A stretch of DNA of 64,000 nucleotides from an uncultured Lachnospiraceae bacterium (lineage in GTDB: Bacteria > Bacillota > Clostridia > Lachnospirales > Lachnospiraceae), in contig CATKXY010000005.1 in the NCBI GenBank assembly GCA_949840915.1, forward strand, positions 62,001 to 126,000, written 5' to 3'. The notes below the pieces were generated by a model, which saw nothing but the letters and a program-made list of their open reading frames with translations, did not search any database and was not told where the DNA came from. This document shows, in pieces, positions 37,939 through 46,386 of the stretch; within the stretch, counting starts at the first letter, position 1; each line of letters opens with the position of its first letter. The position numbers and the translations under genes were made by a program.

Positions 37939-38116
37939 ATCTGAAAAGGGAGAACGGAAGCAACGAACTTTAGGTCTATATCCTAGAGCCATACATATAT
38001 TGCTGGCCAGCGATATAAAAGTCTGGCAGTAATCAGACCGGTAATACCATCCTCTGTCGATAAGAGATAACGTATAATAAGTTTCGCAGATATATGCCAT
38101 AGAGTGAAAGATTTGA

Positions 38117-38239
38117 GCATTTATAGAAAAATATTGTGATGGTGTTGTTCCTCAAGGAAACAATAATATTGAATTGGATCATCAAATTTATCAATTTGTG
38201 CATATTATAGGCAAGCGGTTATTTGCTCCCTGCTCGTAA
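38117..38239 (+). pseudogene. possible C-terminal remnant of a lost gene
   Basis: A 40-codon frame opens after a stop at 38114-38116 without a start codon. The translation (EKYCDGVVPQGNNNIELDHQ, then IYQFVHIIGKR) reads like the folded end of a globular protein rather than random sequence. I cannot name the family. It would fit a gene truncated at the right edge of the AT-rich island. Confidence 0.3.
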
Positions 38240-38354
38240 GGGCAAAAACAAGGGAAAATGCATACAAGTTCACGATTCGAGGCTCTGAAAGCCTTGAAAA
38301 AAGGGAAGTTAGATGGATTGATAAACAAATCCGGATTTTGAGAAGGAGAATGGC

Positions 38355-40292
38355 ATGAGCAATCATCTGAAGAACGAGACAAGCCCGTATCTGCTGCAGC
38401 ATGCGGAAAATCCCGTCGACTGGTATCCGTGGTGCGGTGAAGCATTTGAGAAAGCCCGGAGGGAAGATAAGCCGATTTTTCTGAGTATCGGTTACAGCAC
38501 CTGTCACTGGTGTCATGTCATGGCCCATGAGAGCTTTGAGGATGAGTCAGCGGCCGGGATACTCAACAGATATTTTATTTCAATCAAGGTTGACCGTGAG
38601 GAGCGTCCCGACATTGACAGCGTGTATATGTCAGTGTGTCAGGCGTTCACCGGAAGCGGCGGCTGGCCCATGAGTATTTTCATGACTTGGGATAAAAAAC
38701 CGTTTTTGGCGGGCACTTATTTTCCCGTGCGCTCACAGTATGGCATGCCGGGATTTTCCGATCTGCTGAACGCGGTGGCAGATCAGTGGAACAGCGGCCG
38801 CGACAGGCTTTTACGTTCGGCGGATCAGATTATCGCGCAGCTGAGACAGCCCCGGTCAGCCGGCGAGGAGACGGACAGGGATCGTATATCAGAGCGGGCG
38901 GTAAAAATGTTTTCGGACAGCTTTGACGGTATATACGGCGGCTTCGGAGCCGCGCCGAAATTTCCCGTGCCGCACAATCTGCTGTTTCTGATGCTGTACG
39001 CCAAGCAGAAGGACAGGCCGGACGTACTGGAGATGGTTGAGCGAACCCTCATTCAAATGCGAAAGGGCGGTATATTTGACCAGATCGGCTATGGTTTTTC
39101 CAGATATTCCACGGACAGATATTTTCTTGCGCCTCATTTTGAAAAAATGCTGTATGACAATGCGCTGCTGATCATGGCATACGCAGCGGCTTATGATATG
39201 ACCCGCAATCCCTTCTATTTGGACACGGCAGAAAAAACGGCACAGTATGTGCTCCGTGAAATGACCTCTCAGGGCGGCGGATTCTACAGTGCGCAGGATG
39301 CGGACAGCGAGGGGGTAGAGGGGAGATACTACACCTTCAAGCCGGATGAAATAACGGAGATTCTGGGTGAAGAAAAGGGAAAACGGTTCGCAGACGCTTT
39401 TGATATTACCGCGGACGGTAATTTTGAGGGTGTGAATATTCCGAATCTTCTGAAAAATGATGATCCGGGCGATGCTCTGTACGGCGGTTTCGGAGAGGAG
39501 CTTCAAAAGCTGTACGATTATCGCAGAAATCGTTTCAGGCTGCATCTTGACGATAAGATACTCATCTCCTGGAACTCCCTCATGATAGCGGCGTTGTCTG
39601 TGCTCTACAGGGCTTCACGGAACGGGAGATATCTTCGGGCAGCGATGGACGCGCAAATGTTTATCGAGAGGAATTTGAGCGAGGGTCTGCGCCTTTTTAC
39701 AAGCTGGCGCGATGGAAAATGTTCGGCCAACGGTTTTCTGGATGATTATGCGTTCTATGCCGCCGCATTGACAGAGCTGTATCATTCCACCCTGAACAGA
39801 GATTATCTTGAGAAAGCGGAGCGGTTCTGTATGGAAGCGGTAAAACGCTTTGCCGATGGCCAAAACGGGGGTTTTTATCTCTCGGATCCCGATGACGCGG
39901 AGCTTTTTATGAATCCCAGGGAGGTTTATGACGGAGCGGTTCCCAGCGGAAATTCCGTCATGACCTATAATTTAGTGAGATTGTATCAGCTGACTGAAAA
40001 AGAGGACTACAAAGCGCTGGCGGAAAGGCAGATCCGTTATATGTCCGCCGAGGCGCAGGGGTATTGGACAGGGCACAGTATGTTCCTGTTTGCAAAGCTG
40101 GTTTATGACGATCCGCCGGAGCATATCGTAATCGTTTTAAAAGACACTGCGGATCTGGAGGAAATCCGGAAACGGCTTCCGCTTCTGGCTAATGTGATCG
40201 TCGTTTCAGACGGCGGGGAGTATCCGCTGGTCAACGACCGCACCACCTTTTATGCCTGCAGGGATCATGTCTGCCAGGCGCCGTTCAATTGA
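38355..40292 (+). CDS. DUF255 thioredoxin-fold protein (YyaL/SSP411 family)
   Basis: A 645-residue protein. Residues 1-165 are the DUF255 thioredoxin-like domain ([36 protein letters not shown] with CxxC at about 50-53; [10 protein letters not shown]). The rest is an alpha/alpha barrel of the six-hairpin glycosidase or N-acylglucosamine epimerase type ([35 protein letters not shown]). The family is widespread, from bacteria to mammals, with no settled biochemical role. The start is fixed by GAAGGAGA at 38341-38348. It stands alone with a promoter-like region and hairpin following it. Base composition returns to the chromosomal norm here. Confidence 0.93.
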   Translation: MSNHLKNETSPYLLQHAENPVDWYPWCGEAFEKARREDKPIFLSIGYSTCHWCHVMAHESFEDESAAGILNRYFISIKVDREERPDIDSVYMSVCQAFTGSGGWPMSIFMTWDKKPFLAGTYFPVRSQYGMPGFSDLLNAVADQWNSGRDRLLRSADQIIAQLRQPRSAGEETDRDRISERAVKMFSDSFDGIYGGFGAAPKFPVPHNLLFLMLYAKQKDRPDVLEMVERTLIQMRKGGIFDQIGYGFSRYSTDRYFLAPHFEKMLYDNALLIMAYAAAYDMTRNPFYLDTAEKTAQYVLREMTSQGGGFYSAQDADSEGVEGRYYTFKPDEITEILGEEKGKRFADAFDITADGNFEGVNIPNLLKNDDPGDALYGGFGEELQKLYDYRRNRFRLHLDDKILISWNSLMIAALSVLYRASRNGRYLRAAMDAQMFIERNLSEGLRLFTSWRDGKCSANGFLDDYAFYAAALTELYHSTLNRDYLEKAERFCMEAVKRFADGQNGGFYLSDPDDAELFMNPREVYDGAVPSGNSVMTYNLVRLYQLTEKEDYKALAERQIRYMSAEAQGYWTGHSMFLFAKLVYDDPPEHIVIVLKDTADLEEIRKRLPLLANVIVVSDGGEYPLVNDRTTFYACRDHVCQAPFN

Positions 40293-40308
40293 GATTTGGA
40301 AGAAACAG

Positions 40309-40338
40309 TTGACAACGCCGCCGTGCAATGAGTAATAT
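40309..40338 (+). promoter_or_regulatory. promoter of the heterodimeric ABC exporter operon
   Basis: TTGACA at 40309-40314 and TAATAT at 40333-40338 with an 18-base spacer. The start site should lie near 40345, just ahead of a hairpin. Confidence 0.6.
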
Positions 40339-40354
40339 AAGAATAACTGATGCG

Positions 40355-40384
40355 AAGGAGATACCTTAGGGATATCTCCTTTTG
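40355..40384 (+). terminator. hairpin with T-run in the exporter leader
   Basis: AAGGAGATACC (40355-40365) pairs with GGATATCTCCTT (40370-40381, one bulge) and is followed by TTT. It could end the DUF255 transcript. Because it lies after the likely start site of the exporter promoter it could also act as an attenuator. Confidence 0.5.
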
Positions 40385-40418
40385 AAGTTTGTGCATGAAA
40401 ACATAAGGAGAAGGATCC

Positions 40419-42176
40419 ATGAGGTTGATGCTTCACTATATCAAAAAACACATAGGCATGTTCCTGACGGCGGTGGCGTTCCTCACCATAGAGACATTTG
40501 CGGATCTGCTTCAGCCCACGTTTATGTCCTATATTGTGGACCGGGGGGTAAAAGGGCAGGAGCAGGAGCTGATCATCAGGTATGGCCTGATCATGTTGGG
40601 CATCACCGCCATGGGAGCCGCAGGCGCCGTGGTGCGCAATCTTTATGCCAGCAGGACGTCACAGCTCATCGGCAAGGAGATCCGGCTGGCTGTCTATGAG
40701 AAGGTGCAGACATTATCCTATGAAAATATCGACAGACTGCAGCCGGCTTCCATCATCACCAGGATCACCAATGATGTGACCCAGATGCAGAATTTTATTA
40801 ACGGGATCATGCGGATCATGCTGAAGGCCCCGGTGACCTGTATCGGAGCGGTGGTTTTGATCATTCTCCAGATGCCCGGGCTGCTGCCTTTGATGCTGGC
40901 GATCTTAATTTGTGCCGGACTGCTGATCTATGGCAATATGAAGCTGGGGTATCCCCGGTTTGATAAAATGCAGCAAAAGCTGGACGGACTCAACCGCGTC
41001 AGCAGAGAATTCCTGAGCGCTATCCGGGTGGTCAAGGCTTTCCAGGCAAAGGAGCAGGAGCGGGAGAAATTTGAGGATGCATCCGGGCAGCTGGCGGAGG
41101 CCGGTATTTCCTCCATGCGTGTCATGGCAGTATTCGGCCCTCTGATCAATCTGACCGTCAATGCGGGAATCGTGATGATGCTGTGGCTCTCCGGCCGGGA
41201 GCCGGCGGGAGAGATCGGCAGGCTGATGGCCTGCGTCAATTATATGACACAGGTGCTGTTTTCTCTGGGCATGGTGTCCAATATCTTAAACTCTGCCGTC
41301 CGTGCCACAGCTTCCTCCGCCAGAGTGCAGGAGATCTTGAACGAGGTGCCGGCCCAACGGGAAGCGGAGGAGGGAGAAGCCCTGCAGGTGCAGGCACCGG
41401 AGGGCAGTATTATTTTCCGGCAGGTGACTTTTTCTTATGCCGGAGCTTCCCGTCCGGCGGTGCAGGAGGCGAGCTTTTCGATCAAAGAGGGGGAGACTGT
41501 CGGCATCATCGGTCCCACCGGTTCAGGCAAATCCACATTGGTGAATCTGGTTCCGCGGTTTTATGATGCCACCCGGGGACAGGTGCTGGCAGGGGGACAG
41601 GACGTGACGCGGGTACCCGTGGCAAAGCTGAGGCAGATGATAGCCGTAGCGCCTCAAAAAGCGCTGCTTTTTTCGGGTACGATACAGGAGAATCTGCGCT
41701 GGGGAGATAAGCAGGCTTCCATGGAGGATATCCGCCGGGCAGCGGAGGCGGCCTGTGCGGAAGAGTTTGTGGCGAAGCTGCCGGAGGGGTATGACACGCT
41801 GCTGGGTCAGGGAGGGGTCAATCTCTCCGGCGGACAGAAGCAGCGGCTTTCGATTGCCAGGGCCCTGCTGAAAAAGCCCCGGATATTGATTCTGGACGAT
41901 TGCACCAGTGCGCTGGACGCCACCACAGAGGTACAGGTATTAGCGGGAATCCGCAGGGAGTCTGCAGGCATGACGGTGCTGCTGGTGAGTCAGAGGATAT
42001 CCACGGTCATGAAGGCAGATCATATTCTCTGTATGGAGGATGGCAGAATCTGCGGTTTTGGTTCTCATGAGGAGCTTATGACAGACTGTGAGCCTTACAG
42101 GGCCATTTACCGTTCTCAGATCGGTGACGAGGGCCTGACGGGAGCAGCCGGAGAAGGAGGTGTATTCCATGGTTAA
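40419..42176 (+). CDS. ABC exporter half-transporter, degenerate-site subunit (TM287/BmrC-like)
   Basis: A 585-residue type I exporter half: six transmembrane helices (about residues 1-310), then an ATPase domain. Walker A is GPTGSGKST (about 367) and the signature is the canonical LSGGQ. Walker B ends in Asp-Asp (LILDDCTSALD, about 489), so the catalytic Glu is replaced by Asp. This is the known arrangement of the degenerate-site subunit in heterodimeric multidrug exporters such as TM287/288 and BmrCD. AAGGAGAAGG precedes ATG 40419. The gene overlaps its partner by 8 bases. Substrate unknown, multidrug or lipid likely. Confidence 0.93.
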   Translation: MRLMLHYIKKHIGMFLTAVAFLTIETFADLLQPTFMSYIVDRGVKGQEQELIIRYGLIMLGITAMGAAGAVVRNLYASRTSQLIGKEIRLAVYEKVQTLSYENIDRLQPASIITRITNDVTQMQNFINGIMRIMLKAPVTCIGAVVLIILQMPGLLPLMLAILICAGLLIYGNMKLGYPRFDKMQQKLDGLNRVSREFLSAIRVVKAFQAKEQEREKFEDASGQLAEAGISSMRVMAVFGPLINLTVNAGIVMMLWLSGREPAGEIGRLMACVNYMTQVLFSLGMVSNILNSAVRATASSARVQEILNEVPAQREAEEGEALQVQAPEGSIIFRQVTFSYAGASRPAVQEASFSIKEGETVGIIGPTGSGKSTLVNLVPRFYDATRGQVLAGGQDVTRVPVAKLRQMIAVAPQKALLFSGTIQENLRWGDKQASMEDIRRAAEAACAEEFVAKLPEGYDTLLGQGGVNLSGGQKQRLSIARALLKKPRILILDDCTSALDATTEVQVLAGIRRESAGMTVLLVSQRISTVMKADHILCMEDGRICGFGSHEELMTDCEPYRAIYRSQIGDEGLTGAAGEGGVFHG

Positions 42177-43998
42177 AAATATGAGCACGCCACCCTCGCA
42201 ATTGGGCCGCGCAAGAGGCGTCCCCGCCGTGAAGCCCAAGGATATGAAGGGTACTTTGATCCGGTTGTGGAAGCTGACGGAGGGGCATCGGAGAGGATTG
42301 GGGTGGATCCTGTTTTTGTCTGCTCTGGCATCGGGATCGGCTGTCCTGTCTCCGTATTTCATCGGCAGGGCGGTCAACTGTATTGATGCCAGGGATCCGG
42401 GTTTCAAGCTGCTGGCAATTCTGGCGGCGCTGTATCTGGGGGACTGGCTGATTCGTTTCTTACAGCAATATCTGATGGCCGGAATCGGACAGCGGATGAT
42501 CCTGCATATCCGCATCAGTCTGTTCGATCATATGGAGAAGCTTCCGTTGTCTTTTTTTGATACCAGACAGCACGGGGAACTGATGAGCCGGCTGACCAAT
42601 GATGTGGATAATATCAGTGTCACCATATCGGATTCGTTGACGCAGCTGATGATGTATGGATTCACGATCACGGGGATTTTTTGCGTCATGGTCTGCATGA
42701 GCCCGCTGCTCACTGTCATTGCGCTCTTTGCGGTGTTTTTGATCTTTCTGCTGACCCGGGCCGTGACGAAGCGGACGAAGGTGCTGTTTGGGCAGCAGCA
42801 GGCCATTCTGGGAAAGCTCAACGGCCAGGTGGAGGAAAGCATCTCCGGGATCGGTATGGTCAAGGCTTTTGGCCAGGAGCGGGAAATGGTGGAAAAGTTC
42901 ATGGAGAACAACGATGCGTTCTGTCAGGTAGCTACCAGAGCGCAGATCGCCTCCGGCTACCTGATGCCCATGATGAATGTGATAAATAATCTGACCTATG
43001 TGTTGATCGCCATTGCCAGCGGTGTGATGGCGATCAAGGGGAGACTGACTGTGGGCGAGATCTCCAGTTTTCTATTATATTCCAGACAATTTTCCCGGCC
43101 CTTTGTGGAGATTGCCAATATCTATAACAATTTTCAGACGGCGGTGGCCGGGGCGGAGCGCATTATAGAGATCCTGGACGAGGCCTGTGAGCCGGAGGAT
43201 GCGGCCGGGGCAAGAAGCGCCGCGGGAGTGCGCGGAGCCGTGAGCTTTTGCGATGTGACTTTCGGTTATCGGCCGGATAAGCCGATTCTGCGGCATATCA
43301 ATCTGGAGATTCCGGCGGGTACCAGAGTGGCAGTGGTGGGGCCCACCGGTTCCGGGAAAACGACCTTGATCAATCTTCTCACCCGGTTCTATGATGTGCA
43401 GGAGGGGACCATCCTGCTGGACGGACATGATCTGCGGGAATACCGGCTGGGAGAGCTGCGCAAGGCTTTCGGTGTGGTGCTCCAGGATACGGCCCTTTTC
43501 GGCGTTTCCGTGCGGGAGAATATCGGATATGGACATGGCGGCGCGCATGACGGCAGGTCGGACAATAGGTCTGACGGTGTGTCCATGGAAGAGATTGAGA
43601 GAGCGGCAAAGATTGCCGGGGCGGATGGATTTATCCGGAGACTTCCCCGGGGATATGAGACGGTGCTGCATCAGGGCGGCGCAGAGCTGAGCCAGGGAGA
43701 GAGGCAGCTGTTGACGATTGCAAGAGCAGTGCTGGATCAGGCCCCCATCATGATCCTGGATGAGGCTACCAGTTCCGTGGACACGGTGACAGAACAGCAT
43801 ATCCGTCAGGCAATGCTGACCATCACCCGGGGGCGCACTTCTTTTATCATCGCCCACCGCCTGTCCACGATACGGGATTCGGACCTGATCCTGCTGATCC
43901 GGGACGGACAGATCAAAGAACAGGGTACTCACCGGCAGCTCATGGTGCTGGAGGGAGAGTACGCGCAGATGTATCTGACCCAGATGGGACAGATATAA
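42169..43998 (+). CDS. ABC exporter half-transporter, consensus-site subunit (TM288/BmrD-like)
   Basis: A 609-residue type I exporter half, partner of the preceding gene. The transmembrane domain spans about residues 30-330. The ATPase domain has Walker A GPTGSGKTT (about 391), a non-canonical signature LSQGE and an intact Walker B Glu (MILDEATSSVD, about 527), with AHRLS as H-loop. This complements the Asp-type Walker B and LSGGQ of the other half, giving one active and one degenerate ATP site. ATG 42169 was chosen because GAGAAGGAGG ends 8 bases upstream; an in-frame GTG at 42160 overlaps that site. The closely similar gene at the left edge of the window is a paralogue. Confidence 0.94.
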   Translation: MVKNMSTPPSQLGRARGVPAVKPKDMKGTLIRLWKLTEGHRRGLGWILFLSALASGSAVLSPYFIGRAVNCIDARDPGFKLLAILAALYLGDWLIRFLQQYLMAGIGQRMILHIRISLFDHMEKLPLSFFDTRQHGELMSRLTNDVDNISVTISDSLTQLMMYGFTITGIFCVMVCMSPLLTVIALFAVFLIFLLTRAVTKRTKVLFGQQQAILGKLNGQVEESISGIGMVKAFGQEREMVEKFMENNDAFCQVATRAQIASGYLMPMMNVINNLTYVLIAIASGVMAIKGRLTVGEISSFLLYSRQFSRPFVEIANIYNNFQTAVAGAERIIEILDEACEPEDAAGARSAAGVRGAVSFCDVTFGYRPDKPILRHINLEIPAGTRVAVVGPTGSGKTTLINLLTRFYDVQEGTILLDGHDLREYRLGELRKAFGVVLQDTALFGVSVRENIGYGHGGAHDGRSDNRSDGVSMEEIERAAKIAGADGFIRRLPRGYETVLHQGGAELSQGERQLLTIARAVLDQAPIMILDEATSSVDTVTEQHIRQAMLTITRGRTSFIIAHRLSTIRDSDLILLIRDGQIKEQGTHRQLMVLEGEYAQMYLTQMGQI

Positions 43999-44015
43999 AT
44001 GTTCGCGGTTTCCTG

Positions 44016-45368
44016 TCAGAGACTGAGAATAAACACGATCAAAACAATGACAGGCAGTATGTAAGTCATATACAGCCGCATCCACCCGGCGATCTTTAAT
44101 CCCTTTCCCTGATTGGCCTCAGCCACAAGCTTATCCCAGCCCCATCCGTAGCGGCTGGTGGCAAAGATTACATAGATCAGGCTTCCGAGAGGAAGAAACA
44201 GATTGCTGACCAGGAAATCCTCCAGATCCAGCACTGTTGACTCCGGGCCTCTGGGCTGGAAGCCGGATAACAGATTATAGCCGACTGCGCAGGGCAGGGA
44301 CAGCACGATCAGGATGACCGCATTGAGAAAACAAGCCTTTTTTCTGGCCCATTTGAACAAATCCATACAGCAGGAGATAATGTTTTCAAAAACCGCCAGA
44401 ACTGTGGAGAAAGCGGCAAAAAACATAAAGATGAAAAACAGGCTTCCCCACAGTCGGCCCGCCGGCATATGGTTAAAAATATTCGGCAGAGTCACAAAGA
44501 TGAGGCCGGGGCCGCTGTCAGGACTGACACCGTAGGCAAAGCAGGCCGGAAAGATAATAAGCCCGGAGACAAAAGCCACAAAGGTGTCCAGTATGCCTAC
44601 ATTGACGGCTTCTCCCAAAAGAGCCCGCTCCCTTCCGATATAGCTTCCCCAGATAGCCATTGCGCCGATTCCAAGGCTCAGCGTAAAGAATGCCTGCGTC
44701 ATGGCGCCCAGCAGTACATTGCCGATTCCCAGTTCCGTCATCCGGGTAAAATCAGGAAGAAGATAAAAGCGAAGTCCTTCGCCCGAGCCTTCCAACAAGA
44801 GGCTGTTGACTGCCAGAAGAACCATGATTGCCAGCAGCGCCAGCATCATAAATTTGCTGACCTTTTCCAGTCCGTTCTGCAGTCCTATCGAACAAATGCC
44901 GAATCCCAGCACTACGACAATGACCATAAAACCGATCATTCCATACGGGTCAGCCAGCATATTTCCAAAGATATTGCCCACTGCCTCCACATCCTGATCC
45001 TTGAAGCGTCCGCCGGCCATGTAAAAAAAGTAATGGAGCATCCAGCCGGCCACCGTAGTGTAAAACATCATCAAAAGGTAGTTGCCTGCCATGGCCGCAT
45101 ACCCGTGCAGATGCCATTTCTGGCCGGGTTTTTCCAGTGCATTATACAATTTGACAGGACTTTTACGGGATGCGCGGCCCAGTGAGAATTCAATCGTCAT
45201 CACGGGGATCCCTAAAATAACAAGAAAAAACAGATAACAGAGCACAAAGGCTCCGCCGCCGTACTGACCCACCATATAGGGGAATTTCCAGACATTGCCG
45301 ATCCCGATGGCACAGCCTGCGCTGAGCAGGATAAAACCAAGGCGGCTTCCCAGACGTTCTCGTTCCAT
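44016..45368 (-). CDS. sodium-dependent amino acid/neurotransmitter-type transporter (NSS/SNF family)
   Basis: A 450-residue symporter of the LeuT fold. The first helix has the family stretch GSRLGFILLSAGCAIGIGNV, then WKFPYMVGQYGGGAFVL, with the unwound GxGNxWKFPY sodium/substrate site. About 11-12 helices follow. It probably takes up an amino acid or related compound with sodium. The start at 45368 (MERERLG) is set by GGAGGAG about 9 bases upstream; the longer frame from 45434 would include the promoter. It ends 18 bases from the convergent exporter gene with no clear terminator between. Confidence 0.92.
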   Translation of the reverse strand: MERERLGSRLGFILLSAGCAIGIGNVWKFPYMVGQYGGGAFVLCYLFFLVILGIPVMTIEFSLGRASRKSPVKLYNALEKPGQKWHLHGYAAMAGNYLLMMFYTTVAGWMLHYFFYMAGGRFKDQDVEAVGNIFGNMLADPYGMIGFMVIVVVLGFGICSIGLQNGLEKVSKFMMLALLAIMVLLAVNSLLLEGSGEGLRFYLLPDFTRMTELGIGNVLLGAMTQAFFTLSLGIGAMAIWGSYIGRERALLGEAVNVGILDTFVAFVSGLIIFPACFAYGVSPDSGPGLIFVTLPNIFNHMPAGRLWGSLFFIFMFFAAFSTVLAVFENIISCCMDLFKWARKKACFLNAVILIVLSLPCAVGYNLLSGFQPRGPESTVLDLEDFLVSNLFLPLGSLIYVIFATSRYGWGWDKLVAEANQGKGLKIAGWMRLYMTYILPVIVLIVFILSL

Positions 45369-45405
45369 GTTGATCTCCTCCATCATTAAAAGCATATTAC
45401 CAATC

Positions 45406-45434
45406 AGTTTAACATCTGAAGTATATTTCGTCAA
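45406..45434 (-). promoter_or_regulatory. promoter of the NSS transporter gene
   Basis: On the minus strand: TTGACG (45434-45429), 17 bases, TAAACT (45411-45406). It lies in the gap between the MerR gene and the transporter gene, so the transporter can be transcribed independently. Confidence 0.55.
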
Positions 45435-45437
45435 ATT

Positions 45438-46256
45438 TTATCCAAGAACAGGAATCTCAATCTGCACGATATAATCCTCCACTTTGTCTATGACAGCCTC
45501 GTTGATTCCCTTTTCATAAGAATAGCCGCACAGTGTGAGCCCCTGTCTGCGGGCCTGTTCCAGGATTTCCTGATACCGCAGGGGGATCTTGTCCCAATCG
45601 CCTTTGTGAAATGCCCGTATATATTTTCCTTTTGGCTGTATATGCAGGCCGGATTTTTGGCTGAGAAGCGGGATCTCGATAAAAAGCTTGGTATAATCGT
45701 CAAAGCTGCCTGCCAGCAGACTGGTCACAGGGATCATGGAGCCATAAGAGGCATCGTGCAGGCGGCCGAGCTGATATCTGGATGTCTCGGCTGTGATCAG
45801 CTCCACTTCTTTTTCAAAGGTAATATCTCTGTCTATGTCTATAGTCACCAGACAGCATGCTTCCTTTTCAACGATGCTGATTTCCGACAGATCCATTGTG
45901 AGCAGCGTGACCATATCCTGATGATAGTTACATAAAGTTTTTCTTACCGCCTGAAGATGCATGAGCTGTAGGTCCAGTTCCTTGATCCTTTGCTCCAGAA
46001 GAGCTTTCAGGTTTTCGGCGGAACGGTTTTTCATGAACTCCTGTATGTCGGCGACGGATACGTTCAGCTCTCTCAACAGCAGGATGGTTTCCAGTATGGG
46101 GCTTTGGTGATAATCATAGCAGCGATACCCGTTGATGGGATTGACGGCGGCGGGCTGAAAGAGTCCGATCTCGTCATACCACATCAGGGTCTTTTTGTTG
46201 ATGCCGTGCAGGGCGGCAAATTGTCCTATTGTGAGTAATTTGTTTTTTTCATCCAT
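45438..46256 (-). CDS. MerR-family regulator with C-terminal effector-binding domain
   Basis: A 272-residue regulator. Residues 8-75 hold the MerR winged helix-turn-helix (LTIGQFAALHGINKKTLMWY, then DEIGLFQPAAVNPINGYRCY). A dimerisation coiled coil follows at about 75-115, then a GyrI/BmrR-type effector-binding domain (YIRAFHKGDWDKIP; GYSYEKG near the end). Such regulators twist promoters with a long spacer to activate multidrug pumps when a drug binds. The divergent MATE gene has exactly such a promoter. GGGGAGG precedes the start codon. It lies upstream of, and in the same direction as, the NSS transporter gene. Confidence 0.92.
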   Translation of the reverse strand: MDEKNKLLTIGQFAALHGINKKTLMWYDEIGLFQPAAVNPINGYRCYDYHQSPILETILLLRELNVSVADIQEFMKNRSAENLKALLEQRIKELDLQLMHLQAVRKTLCNYHQDMVTLLTMDLSEISIVEKEACCLVTIDIDRDITFEKEVELITAETSRYQLGRLHDASYGSMIPVTSLLAGSFDDYTKLFIEIPLLSQKSGLHIQPKGKYIRAFHKGDWDKIPLRYQEILEQARRQGLTLCGYSYEKGINEAVIDKVEDYIVQIEIPVLG

Positions 46257-46313
46257 ATTTTGACCTCCCCGGATTAGCCTCGTTCTAATTTTAAAAAAAA
46301 TACCGTTTTATTG

Positions 46314-46344
46314 TTGACCGTACAGTTACTGCATGGATTATGAT
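46314..46344 (+). promoter_or_regulatory. MerR-type promoter of the MATE gene, 19-bp spacer with dyad
   Basis: TTGACC (46314-46319) and TATGAT (46339-46344) are 19 bases apart. The spacer holds an imperfect dyad, CCGTACAGT-N-ACTGCATGG (46318-46336, 7 of 9 positions paired). A 19-base spacer with a central dyad is the hallmark of MerR-activated promoters. Confidence 0.75.
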
Positions 46345-46386
46345 ACTATACACGGGAGTGAAACGCAATATGGGAGGAGAAAAGCT

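Larger units (their letters stand above)
37830..38354. other. AT-rich gap between the island operon and the DUF255 gene
   Basis: Apart from the terminator at 37901-37938 and a likely gene remnant at 38117-38239, I see no supported gene, RNA gene or repeat. A 27-codon ATG frame at 38258-38341 is not convincing. The AT-rich composition continues to about 38.25 kb, which marks the right edge of the island. Confidence 0.5.

Noticed and set aside
37813..38100. 95-codon minus-strand frame in the gap after the ASCH gene
   Set aside because: It contains the 32-base terminator palindrome and has no ribosome site; the apparent peptide looks random.
38258..38341. 27-codon frame just before the DUF255 gene
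   Set aside because: Weak ribosome site, very short, no recognisable pattern, and it ends immediately before the next gene's ribosome site.
44469..45185. 238-codon frame antisense to the NSS transporter gene
   Set aside because: The transporter on the minus strand is unmistakable; the antisense frame is His/Gln-rich shadow sequence.
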